From an uncultured Ruminococcus sp. (lineage in GTDB: Bacteria; Bacillota_A; Clostridia; Oscillospirales; Acutalibacteraceae): a stretch of 12,208 nt of DNA. Positions within the stretch are counted from its first letter, which is position 1, and the number at the start of each line of letters is the position of its first letter. Positions 6,363 through 12,208 of the stretch are shown here, piece after piece. The position numbers were made by a program, and so were the translations under genes. The notes beneath the pieces were generated by a model. It was not told the DNA's origin, searched no databases, and worked only from the letters and a program-made list of their open reading frames with translations. The stretch lies in the NCBI GenBank assembly GCA_902798605.1, contig CADBXH010000057.1, positions 1-12,208 of the forward strand, in the 5' to 3' direction.

Positions 6363-7017
6363 GTATAAATATGTTTTATTCGACCTCGACGGCACCGTAA
6401 GCGCCAGCGCGGAGGGCATCCGTATGTCGCTCGAGCACGCTCTCGATACTCTGGGCGAGCCCAAGCCCGATCTCGACGACTACACTTTGTACATCGGGCC
6501 TCCGCTGATAGATACCTTCAAAAACCTCTGCGGACTCGACGATGAGACCGCCGAAAAAGGAGCGGCGCTCTACCGCGAATATTACGATAAAGAGGGCAAG
6601 TACCACAACTCAGTTTATGACGGTATCAAAGAGCTGGTTTTTGATTTGCGCGCAAACGGCGTAAAAACCGCGATCTGCACCTCAAAGCAAAAGCCCGTTG
6701 CCGACGGCGTTGCAAAGCTGCTCGGAATTGAAGAATGGTTTGACGATATCGTAGGCTCAACGCTCGACAATAAGATCAAGGACAAAAAGGATCTGATCCC
6801 TTACGCGCTCACCGCCCTCGGCGGCGACATCGAGCGCGACAGGGCAGACACCGTGATGATAGGCGACAGCCGTTTTGACGCGGCGGGCGCAAAGCTCTGC
6901 GGAGTCGATTTTATCGGCGTAAGCTACGGCTACGGCTCGGTAGATGAAATGCTCAAGTCAGGCGCGAACGCGATCGCCGATTCACCAAAAGAGCTGTCAA
7001 ATCTTTTGTTATCATAA
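6355..7017 (+). CDS. HAD-superfamily hydrolase, phosphoglycolate phosphatase-like
   Basis: This is a cytoplasmic HAD subfamily IA phosphatase of about 220 residues. It shows motif I FDLDGT (Asp10 nucleophile, Asp12), motif II CTSK (Thr109/Ser110), a Lys-rich motif III near 144 and motif IV GDSRFD (Asp171, Asp175). The helical cap (SAEGIRMSLEHALDTLG and following) is that of Gph/PpaX-like enzymes, which act on small phosphate esters; the substrate is not certain. The start is taken as TTG at 6355, giving MIKYKYVLFDLDGT, the usual N-terminus, with AAGGCGG upstream. It overlaps the thioesterase stop by 8 bases. A longer frame from an ATG at 6268 would add 29 basic residues lying inside the thioesterase gene and is unlikely. 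Confidence 0.87.
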   Translation: MIKYKYVLFDLDGTVSASAEGIRMSLEHALDTLGEPKPDLDDYTLYIGPPLIDTFKNLCGLDDETAEKGAALYREYYDKEGKYHNSVYDGIKELVFDLRANGVKTAICTSKQKPVADGVAKLLGIEEWFDDIVGSTLDNKIKDKKDLIPYALTALGGDIERDRADTVMIGDSRFDAAGAKLCGVDFIGVSYGYGSVDEMLKSGANAIADSPKELSNLLLS

Positions 7018-7034
7018 AACGGCATAATTTTCTC

Positions 7035-7073
7035 GCCTCCGTGCGTATAATGATATATATGCGTTACGGAGGC
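7035..7073 (+). promoter_or_regulatory. Dyad around a -10-like box that also holds the next gene's Shine-Dalgarno sequence
   Basis: GCCTCCGT (7035-7042) and ACGGAGGC (7066-7073) are perfect 8-bp arms 23 bases apart. Between them is TATAAT (7046-7051), with no clear -35 box upstream. The right arm is the ribosome binding site for the ATG at 7078. It may be an operator, or in a read-through mRNA a hairpin that hides the ribosome binding site. Confidence 0.5.
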
Positions 7074-7077
7074 AAAA

Positions 7078-7566
7078 ATGTTTGTACTGAATTTTAAGAT
7101 AAAAAACCGCGGCAAAGCGCTGCGTTATACGGTGATCGTTATTCTGATAATCGCGCTGGTGATTTTTGCCGTTATCAAAAACAGCGGCTCAAACGCCGAC
7201 ACCGCGACCTGCGATGAAGTGGGCGAGTACTCGCTGAAGGCTGAGACCGAAGAACAGCGGCTCGGTATTCTGAATTCATTCGGAATAGAAAACGCCGAGC
7301 TTGAAGAGAGCGATGAAATAACGATACCGGAGGATTTTAATTCTATAACAGAAAAATACAACGAAACGCAAAAGCAAATAGGGCTCGATTTAAGCCTGTA
7401 CAAGGGACAAAAGGCTCAGAGGCTTACATATTCCGTAAACGGAGAAAACGCGTCCTACGCCGTTTTACTCGTAAATAACGGCAGGTTGATCGGCGGTCAC
7501 CTGACAAACAGGGTTTACGGAGAGGGCGTAATGCCTTTGACGGGAAATAAAAATGGAAAGACTTGA
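7078..7566 (+). CDS. Membrane-anchored DUF4830 protein
   Basis: This 162-residue protein has a basic N-terminus (KIKNRGKALR), one membrane helix (about 17-33, YTVIVILIIALVIFAVI) and an extracytoplasmic C-terminal part. It matches the pattern of DUF4830: EEQRLGILNSFG, ITIPEDFNSITEKYNETQKQIGLDLSLYKG, then a YSVNG strand and LLVNNGRLIGGHLTNR near the end. No catalytic residues are apparent and no function is known for the family; an envelope role is inferred only from topology. It has a good GGAGG site located in the dyad just upstream. Its end overlaps the start of the pseudouridine synthase gene by 14 bases, so the two are coupled. Confidence 0.75.
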   Translation: MFVLNFKIKNRGKALRYTVIVILIIALVIFAVIKNSGSNADTATCDEVGEYSLKAETEEQRLGILNSFGIENAELEESDEITIPEDFNSITEKYNETQKQIGLDLSLYKGQKAQRLTYSVNGENASYAVLLVNNGRLIGGHLTNRVYGEGVMPLTGNKNGKT

Positions 7567-8275
7567 CAAATTCTTATCCTCCCGCGGCACACTCAGCCGC
7601 AAAGAGGCTCAAAAACACATAAAAAACGGAGATGTCACGCTAAACGGAGAGATCTGCAAGGCTGTTGACAGAAAGCTCAACCCCGAAACAGACACGGTAG
7701 AGCTTTGCGGACAGGCTGTCTGCGCCGACGAACACATCTACATAATGCTCAACAAGCCCGCGGGCGTTGTCTCGGCTACAAGGGATAATATCGACAAAAC
7801 CGTGATAGACATCCTGCCGCCGGAGCTCAGGCGCGACGGGCTTTTTCCCGCGGGCAGGCTCGACAAGGACACCGAGGGGCTGCTGATAATCACCGACGAC
7901 GGCGATTTTGCCCACAGGATGTTATCGCCCAAAAAGCACGTTGAGAAAAAATACATAGCCCGTCTTGACAAAGATATAACCGAAGATACGATAAAACGCT
8001 TTGAAGAGGGCATAGTCTTTGCGGACGGCACGCGCTGTATGCCCGCAAAGCTCGAAATCGACGAAAAAAGCGGGAATTCGACCGGAATCGTCACGATTTG
8101 CGAGGGAAAATACCATCAGGTCAAAAAGATGTTCGCTGTATGCGGCTTAAAAGTTGTGCACCTTCAACGAATATCAGTCGGAAATTTGTATCTTGATGGC
8201 AAATTGCCCATAGGAAGCGCCAAAAAATTGGCAAAATTAGAAATTGACGCGATTTTTTATGGCAAAATACACTAA
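7553..8275 (+). CDS. rsuA: 16S rRNA pseudouridine synthase, RsuA family
   Basis: The 240-residue protein isomerises a uridine in 16S rRNA (position 516 in Escherichia coli numbering) during small-subunit assembly. Residues 1-48 form an S4 RNA-binding domain (MERLDKFLSSRG, then IKNGDVTLNGE). The catalytic domain has MLNKPAGVVSA (65-75), AGRLDKDTEGLLIIT (100-114) with catalytic Asp104, and GKYHQVKKMFAVCG near 190-205, which together fit RsuA better than RluB. All key residues are present. The start overlaps the DUF4830 gene and has only a weak GGGAAA site, so translational coupling is likely. An apparent terminator overlaps the stop codon. The exact target base in this organism is inferred from family. 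Confidence 0.92.
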   Translation: MERLDKFLSSRGTLSRKEAQKHIKNGDVTLNGEICKAVDRKLNPETDTVELCGQAVCADEHIYIMLNKPAGVVSATRDNIDKTVIDILPPELRRDGLFPAGRLDKDTEGLLIITDDGDFAHRMLSPKKHVEKKYIARLDKDITEDTIKRFEEGIVFADGTRCMPAKLEIDEKSGNSTGIVTICEGKYHQVKKMFAVCGLKVVHLQRISVGNLYLDGKLPIGSAKKLAKLEIDAIFYGKIH

Positions 8276-8293
8276 AATCGGGCGTTGTTTTTT
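8247..8293 (+). terminator. Probable intrinsic terminator overlapping the end of rsuA
   Basis: ACGC-GATTTT (8247-8256) pairs with AAAATC-GG-GCGT (8274-8285), with a two-base bulge, and a T-run (TTGTTTTTT) follows. The left arm is within the last codons of rsuA. The stem is AT-rich and bulged, so it may be leaky. Confidence 0.5.
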
Positions 8294-8367
8294 ACAGCAT
8301 AATTATTTTACATAAAAAGTGAGCCTAATATTTAGTTAAAATCAGTATAGTAAAAAATTGCTCGAAG

Positions 8368-8376
8368 TGGTATATT
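8368..8376 (+). promoter_or_regulatory. Candidate extended -10 promoter of the ABC ATPase gene
   Basis: TGG-TATATT fits an extended -10 element (TGn plus TATAAT-like), about 40 bases before the start codon. No good -35 box lies 17 bases upstream. The surrounding 8290-8400 stretch is very AT-rich, with ATTTAGTT present twice (8330 and 8388). The gene must have its own promoter, because a terminator precedes it. Confidence 0.4.
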
Positions 8377-8416
8377 ATATATTGTAAATTTAGTTTTATC
8401 TAACGGAGGTTATTTT

Positions 8417-9526
8417 ATGGCAAATGTATCACTGAGAAACGTTTACAAAGTTTACGACGGCGGCGTTACCGCTGTAAAGGACTTCAACCTTGAGATTGCC
8501 GATAAGGAATTCATCATCTTTGTAGGTCCTTCCGGCTGCGGTAAGTCAACCACACTGAGAATGATCGCGGGTCTTGAGGATATCTCTCAGGGCGAGCTCT
8601 ACATCGGCGATATGCTCGCAAACGACGTAGCTCCCAAGGACAGAGATATTGCGATGGTTTTCCAGAACTACGCGCTCTATCCTCATATGACTGTTTACGA
8701 CAACATGGCGTTCGGTCTTAAGCTCAGAAAGACTCCCAAGGAGGAGATCAAGAGAAGAGTAGAAGAAGCAGCTCGTATCCTCGGCATCGAGCAGTACCTC
8801 GACAGAAAGCCTAAGGCTCTCTCCGGTGGTCAGAGACAGCGTGTTGCTATGGGTCGTGCTATCGTTCGTGATCCTAAGGTATTCCTTCTTGATGAGCCGC
8901 TCTCAAACTTGGACGCAAAGCTTCGTGCTCAGATGCGTACAGAGATCTCAAAGCTCTATCAGAGACTCGGAACAACATTTATTTATGTAACGCATGACCA
9001 GACAGAGGCTATGACTCTCGGTACAAGAATAGTTGTTATGAAGGACGGCGTTATCCAGCAGGTAGATACACCTCAGCACCTTTATGATCTTCCCGACAAT
9101 ATGTTCGTTGCAGGCTTCATCGGCTCACCTCAGATGAACTTCATCAACGCTGTTATCGGCAAGAACGGCAGCAAGTACACACTTGATTTTGACAAGTATC
9201 ATATTCCGATCCCCGCTGACAAGTGCGCAAACGGCAAGCTCGACGCTTATGTAGGTAAGGAAGTTATCTTTGGTATCCGTCCCGAGCACGTTCACGATGA
9301 GGCAGAGGAACTCGCTAAGGCAGAGATGACATTTGACGCTGTTGTTGACGTAACAGAGCTTATGGGCGCAGAGATCTATCTCTATGTTAACGTTGCAGGT
9401 CAGTCGATCACCGCGAGAGTTGATCCTTCTTCAAAGGCTCAGATCGGCGATACTATCAAGATTTGCTTCAGCCTTGACAAGCTCCACATCTTTGATAAGG
9501 ACACAGAGCAGATCATCACTAACTGA
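8417..9526 (+). CDS. ugpC: Sugar ABC transporter ATP-binding protein, MsmK/UgpC/MalK type
   Basis: This is the cytoplasmic ATPase of a carbohydrate (CUT1) ABC importer. It contains Walker [10 protein letters not shown] (37-45), Q-loop Gln82, signature LSGGQRQR (134-141), Walker B VFLLDEP (154-160, Glu159), switch His192 and a C-terminal OB/TOBE regulatory region (about 235-360). The 369-residue length is normal for MsmK/UgpC. No permease or binding protein gene is beside it, which fits the known role of MsmK as a shared ATPase that powers several sugar importers. A strong AACGGAGGT site precedes the start. Codon choice (many CGT, AGA, GGT and GCT codons) differs from the GC-ending codons of neighbours and suggests high expression. 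The glycerol-phosphate name is only the family label; the amylase nearby suggests oligosaccharides. Confidence 0.93.
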   Translation: MANVSLRNVYKVYDGGVTAVKDFNLEIADKEFIIFVGPSGCGKSTTLRMIAGLEDISQGELYIGDMLANDVAPKDRDIAMVFQNYALYPHMTVYDNMAFGLKLRKTPKEEIKRRVEEAARILGIEQYLDRKPKALSGGQRQRVAMGRAIVRDPKVFLLDEPLSNLDAKLRAQMRTEISKLYQRLGTTFIYVTHDQTEAMTLGTRIVVMKDGVIQQVDTPQHLYDLPDNMFVAGFIGSPQMNFINAVIGKNGSKYTLDFDKYHIPIPADKCANGKLDAYVGKEVIFGIRPEHVHDEAEELAKAEMTFDAVVDVTELMGAEIYLYVNVAGQSITARVDPSSKAQIGDTIKICFSLDKLHIFDKDTEQIITN

Positions 9527-9548
9527 TAAATTTAAAACAGATTTTTTG

Positions 9549-9580
9549 GCGGCAGGGCAAATGCTCTGCCGCTTATTTAT
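9549..9580 (+). terminator. Intrinsic terminator of the ABC ATPase gene
   Basis: GCGGCAGGGC (9549-9558) pairs with GCTCTGCCGC (9563-9572), a 10-bp stem with one G-T pair and an AAAT loop, followed by TTATTTAT. It lies 22 bases after the stop codon. Confidence 0.8.
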
Positions 9581-9603
9581 AAATGAATTGGTTGTGTATC
9601 GGT

Positions 9604-9879
9604 ATGGATATGATTCGCAGACACTACAATTTTTTCGGTTGGGTACAGGGCGTCGGGTTTCGCTATACGGCTCAGTATGCCGCCAACGCGCAGGGCGTCA
9701 CCGGCTGGGTGCGCAACGAGTACGACGGCTCGGTGACAATGGAGATACAGGGCAGCGAGGAACAGCTTGACAAGGTGGTTCAGGCGATAAACAATGCAAG
9801 GTATATCAGTATAGAAAAAACTCTCTGCCGCGATACCGCCGTAATCCCCGATGAAAAAATATTTAGAGTAAGATATTAA
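9604..9879 (+). CDS. Acylphosphatase
   Basis: This small cytoplasmic enzyme hydrolyses carboxyl-phosphate bonds such as those of acyl phosphates. Both family signatures are present: GWVQGVGFR with the phosphate-binding Arg, and GVTGWVRNEYDGSV with the catalytic Asn. The length (about 91 residues) is normal. The start is uncertain: ATG at 9583 lies in the tail of the preceding terminator and has no ribosome binding site; ATG at 9604 or 9610 gives the usual short lead (MIRRHYNFFGWVQG). None has a good Shine-Dalgarno sequence, so expression may be low. No promoter is obvious. A bidirectional terminator follows. Confidence 0.9.
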   Translation: MDMIRRHYNFFGWVQGVGFRYTAQYAANAQGVTGWVRNEYDGSVTMEIQGSEEQLDKVVQAINNARYISIEKTLCRDTAVIPDEKIFRVRY

Positions 9880-9886
9880 AAAATTA

Positions 9887-9930
9887 ACCCCGAAAGTCAG
9901 ATTTCTCAGCCTGATTTTCGGGGTCATTTT
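9887..9930. terminator. Bidirectional terminator between convergent genes
   Basis: ACCCCGAAA (9887-9895) pairs with TTTCGGGGT (9916-9924), and the inner TCAG/CTGA extends the stem. A T-rich tail (CATTTTACTTT) lies on the plus side and TTAATTTTTTAA on the minus side, so it can end transcription of the acylphosphatase gene and of the zinc-ribbon protein gene. Confidence 0.8.
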
Positions 9931-9941
9931 ACTTTGTAAGA

Positions 9942-11171
9942 TCAATAGTTTTCGATATAGGATTTCAAGTTGCTTTTGTCGGTGCGGCCGGAGATCACTT
10001 CAAAAGAGCCCAAGGTCTCAGGGAATGATTCGACCTCTTCCTTTGTAACATCCTTGTCGTCAATTTTATATTCATCCTGAATATTAAAAGCGTTATTTTG
10101 AGGAGGCGCTTCTTGCCATTTTGTTTGATGTGCTTCATTCACGCTGCTTCCGTCAAAATAATAATACCAAGTAAAGATGGTTGCTGTACCGCTCTTCCTG
10201 ACCGAAAGGAATCCGCCGCGGTCAACGTAGGACGGAGTATTATCGGCAATAACATCGCCTGAATTTGTTTTAAAAACTTTTACTTCATCACCGTCGATCC
10301 AGCATATAACGGTTTCTGACCACTGGATATCGCTTGGTCCTACGAGTATCAGTTCCGGAACATCATCGTCGTTGAGATACACAAGCTTTCCCGTTTCGTA
10401 GTCAAAGACACATTCGTTATTCAGGAAGTTGATATATAATTGTTTCCAGCTGTCAGCGGCTTTTTCTGTGGTCGGTTCCTCGGTATCGGGTTCAGTTGTG
10501 GTTTCTTTCTGCGCGGGTTGTTTGGTTGTTGGAGCAATAGTTGCGGGCTCGTTGGTCGCTTCGGTGGGGTCAACAGTTGTAGTTTGATCGTTTTCATCGG
10601 TGTTCGGCTCAATAACAAACTCCTTTTCGCTGTTATCGTAGGTAACAACAATGTCGTCAAGGATCACTTTGCTTTGCCCGTTTTTGAGTTTTACAAGGTC
10701 GCTCATAGCAGTGTCCTGAGTCGTGTTTTTGTCAGTTATCATCATACTTGCCGTTGCCATTTTAACGCCGTTTTCGCTGTCGGAAGGTGATACGGTAATG
10801 CATTTTACCTTTTTACTGCTTTTATCTGTTTCCAACTCTATGGTATAGTCGATTCCGCTATAGGTGTAGCTGCTGTTGTTGCCATTAGCGACCCAGCTGT
10901 TTTTATCCAGCTTTTTATCGTTGTCAAGCAGAGTGTTCATTTCCTCAGTGTATCCGGCACAATCAAAATCAAAGGTTTTAGGCTTTTTTTGATTGAGAAT
11001 AACAAAGGTAAGGATAATACCGACAGCGATCACCAACGCAAGAAGTGAAAAAATAATTATAAGCAGTGTTTTTTTCTTTTTGTTATTATTAGGCGAAAAA
11101 GCATAACCGCAATGCGGGCATTTATCAAGTGAGCCGGCAACAGTATGACCGCATTGTTCACAGGTTTTCAT
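9942..11171 (-). CDS. Zinc-ribbon, single-pass membrane protein with Thr/Pro/Glu linker and extracellular domains
   Basis: The 409-residue protein begins with a zinc ribbon, CxxC-x10-CxxC (Cys4, 7, 18, 21), expected in the cytoplasm. A Lys-rich stop (31-34) and one membrane helix (35-59) follow. Residues 66-188 form an extracellular domain rich in beta strands. Residues about 189-239 are a low-complexity Thr/Pro/Glu/Gln linker like those of Clostridia surface proteins. Residues 240-409 are a second domain with WKQLYINFL and LNDDDVPELIL (266-276), an Asp-rich loop common in Ruminococcus secreted proteins and perhaps calcium-binding. No enzyme motif is recognised; function is unknown. A GGGGG ribosome binding site precedes the start. 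It is 45 bases downstream of the response regulator gene on the same strand, so it may be regulated with or by that system. Confidence 0.8.
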   Translation of the reverse strand: MKTCEQCGHTVAGSLDKCPHCGYAFSPNNNKKKKTLLIIIFSLLALVIAVGIILTFVILNQKKPKTFDFDCAGYTEEMNTLLDNDKKLDKNSWVANGNNSSYTYSGIDYTIELETDKSSKKVKCITVSPSDSENGVKMATASMMITDKNTTQDTAMSDLVKLKNGQSKVILDDIVVTYDNSEKEFVIEPNTDENDQTTTVDPTEATNEPATIAPTTKQPAQKETTTEPDTEEPTTEKAADSWKQLYINFLNNECVFDYETGKLVYLNDDDVPELILVGPSDIQWSETVICWIDGDEVKVFKTNSGDVIADNTPSYVDRGGFLSVRKSGTATIFTWYYYFDGSSVNEAHQTKWQEAPPQNNAFNIQDEYKIDDKDVTKEEVESFPETLGSFEVISGRTDKSNLKSYIENY

Positions 11172-11207
11172 AATAATCCCCCTATTCGTTTTTTGACGTT
11201 GAGCAAT

Positions 11208-11236
11208 TATATATTATCAGTATTCAAAATCGTCAA
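11208..11236 (-). promoter_or_regulatory. Candidate promoter for the zinc-ribbon protein gene
   Basis: On the minus strand TTGACG (11236-11231) is followed after 17 bases by TATATA (11213-11208); a TATAAT is available two bases further on (11211-11206) with a 19-base spacer. The -35 box is inside the last codons of the response regulator gene. The downstream gene might therefore be transcribed alone as well as by read-through. Confidence 0.4.
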
Positions 11237-12005
11237 ACATAAAGTCTGCCCAGTAGTACTGGCTCATATATTCGTTTTGATAAGCGTTGACCGAGCCCGC
11301 GTCAAGCTCGGCAAAGCGGTAGTAGTCGCAGTCAAGTGTGCTGACGTCGACCGAAAGGCTGTTGTAGCTCTTGTTGACTACCTTTTCCGCGCCGATCTTT
11401 TTAAGGCTCTTCATCATAGCGGAAATCAGGATTTGCAGATAGTTCTGCTGCTTTTTGTCATACGGCTCATCCTCAAACAGCGCGGCGGCTATCTCTTTGA
11501 TAGTACAGGAGCTGCCGTGGCGGTGAACAAGATAAGCAAAGATCTCCTTCGATTTGCTCCTCTCAAAGTGAACGGGCTTGCCGTCCGGCGTAAAAACGTC
11601 AAAGTTACCGAAGCACTGTACTTTGAGCAAGGCGTTTTCCTTCGGAATTATCGGGAACCGCAGATCATTTAGTTCTTCCTCGACCTTCTCCTTTGTCACA
11701 GGCTTCATAATATAACCGCTTGCGTGCATCTTCATAGCTTCGCCCGCGTACTCGCTGAAGCCGGTTACAAATATGATGTTCATTTTCGGATTGACCTTTT
11801 TCAGCTCCTTCGCGAGCTCGACTCCGGTCATACCTCTCATATGTATGTCGAGAAAAGCGATATCGCAGTCGCCCTTTTTTGCCTCCTCAAGCAGCTCATC
11901 CTGATCTTCAAACGCAAAGACCTCGGCGTCGGGTTTTGCTTCCTGTATAGACAGTTCAAGCATTTGCAGCATCAGGGGTTCGTCGTCAACGCACAGTATT
12001 TTCAT
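11217..12005 (-). CDS. Response regulator with receiver and SARP-type DNA-binding domain
   Basis: This 262-residue protein is a two-component transcriptional regulator. Residues 1-115 are a CheY-like receiver with the acid pair Asp7/Asp8, phosphoacceptor Asp53 (FLDIHM), Thr81 and Lys101 (MKPV). Residues about 127-210 are a winged-helix domain of the SARP/OmpR kind (LLKVQCFGNFDVF, then FERSKSKEIFAYLVHRHG, then IKEIAAALF). The C-terminus (DYYRFAELDAGSVNAYQNEYMSQYYWADF) is only the beginning of a BTAD-like region, so the protein is shorter than full SARP regulators; this compact form is seen in other Clostridia. The start has AAAGGAGG and overlaps the upstream histidine kinase gene by 20 bases, showing coupled translation with its partner. 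Target genes are unknown; the zinc-ribbon gene just downstream is a candidate. Confidence 0.87.
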   Translation of the reverse strand: MKILCVDDEPLMLQMLELSIQEAKPDAEVFAFEDQDELLEEAKKGDCDIAFLDIHMRGMTGVELAKELKKVNPKMNIIFVTGFSEYAGEAMKMHASGYIMKPVTKEKVEEELNDLRFPIIPKENALLKVQCFGNFDVFTPDGKPVHFERSKSKEIFAYLVHRHGSSCTIKEIAAALFEDEPYDKKQQNYLQILISAMMKSLKKIGAEKVVNKSYNSLSVDVSTLDCDYYRFAELDAGSVNAYQNEYMSQYYWADFMFDDFEY

Positions 12006-12208
12006 TGTTTTGTTCCTCCTTTGGTAACATTACCGTGGCAACGGTTCCTTCTCCTACAACGCTGGTGATTATAACATCAGCGCTGCACAAATCTTTTAAT
12101 CTTTTGCGGGTGTTTTCCATTCCGACGTGTGAACGTCCGTCGTCCTTCTTTTGCTCGGTGTCAAAGCCGACGCCGTCGTCGGAAATAATCACTTCATAAT
12201 ATTCGTCA
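11986..12208 (-). CDS. Histidine kinase, C-terminal ATP-binding end (cut by the right edge)
   Basis: Only the last roughly 74 codons are in the window. They show the end of a GHKL ATPase domain: ISDDGVGF (G1 box), HVGMENTRKRL (G2 box) and GEGTVATVMLP (G3-like end). The GMENTRKRL form is typical of the LytS-like (His_kinase/HATPase) group of sensor kinases. The frame is open to the window edge (DEYYEV before IISDDG), so the GTG at 12192 is not the start. The sensor part lies outside. The stop codon is inside the response regulator gene, 20 bases after that gene's ATG begins, so kinase and regulator form an operon. Confidence 0.85.
   Translation of the reverse strand, partial: DEYYEVIISDDGVGFDTEQKKDDGRSHVGMENTRKRLKDLCSADVIITSVVGEGTVATVMLPKEEQNNENTVR

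Noticed and set aside
8330..8395. ATTTAGTT direct repeats before the ABC ATPase gene
   Set aside because: Eight-base repeats in a very AT-rich region are expected by chance; nothing else supports a site.
11145..11672. Plus-strand open frame of 175 codons opposite the response regulator
   Set aside because: The minus strand encodes intact SARP and receiver motifs here; the plus frame shows no family features.

Overview
The window reads like the chromosome of a low-to-medium GC anaerobic Firmicute, most probably a Ruminococcus-like member of Oscillospiraceae. This is inferred from gene content and style: a Cthe_2159-type beta-helix surface protein, zinc-ribbon/TM proteins with Thr/Pro/Glu linkers, a DUF4830 protein, a compact REC-SARP response regulator, GGAGG-type ribosome binding sites and AT-rich intergenic regions with intrinsic terminators. 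There is no rRNA, tRNA, CRISPR array, transposase or phage gene. It looks like ordinary core and niche chromosome rather than a mobile island.

Left part (1-3824, minus strand): a secreted Cthe_2159-like carbohydrate-binding beta-helix protein whose reading frame breaks near 731-745. Its C-terminal part continues in another frame off the left edge. The gene is preceded by tandem 11-bp repeats beside a -10 box and by an inverted repeat in the leader. Upstream of it, separated by a terminator, is a CPA1 Na+/H+ antiporter.

Centre (3825-8275): a divergent promoter region with two good sigma-A promoters, a perfect 17-bp palindrome and a LacI-type core motif separates the antiporter from a plus-strand gene train. 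The order is intracellular GH13_20-type amylase, small DUF1858-like protein, FlK-like hotdog thioesterase, HAD phosphatase, DUF4830 membrane-anchored protein, and 16S rRNA pseudouridine synthase (RsuA type). Gaps are short or genes overlap. The one larger gap (7018-7077) holds a dyad that includes the downstream Shine-Dalgarno sequence. An apparent terminator overlaps the end of rsuA.

Right part: a stand-alone MsmK/UgpC-type sugar ABC transporter ATPase with its own terminator, then a small acylphosphatase. Facing these across a bidirectional terminator are minus-strand genes: a zinc-ribbon/TM/extracellular protein, a REC-SARP response regulator, and the C-terminal end of its histidine kinase, which runs off the right edge.

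Functional reading (inference): the amylase and the shared ABC ATPase fit uptake and cytoplasmic breakdown of maltodextrins, and the surface beta-helix protein fits plant polysaccharide binding. The two-component system lies directly upstream of the zinc-ribbon surface protein and may control it. I see no clear new defence or mobile system. The most interesting signals are the frameshifted surface gene and several unexplained dyads and repeats in control regions.
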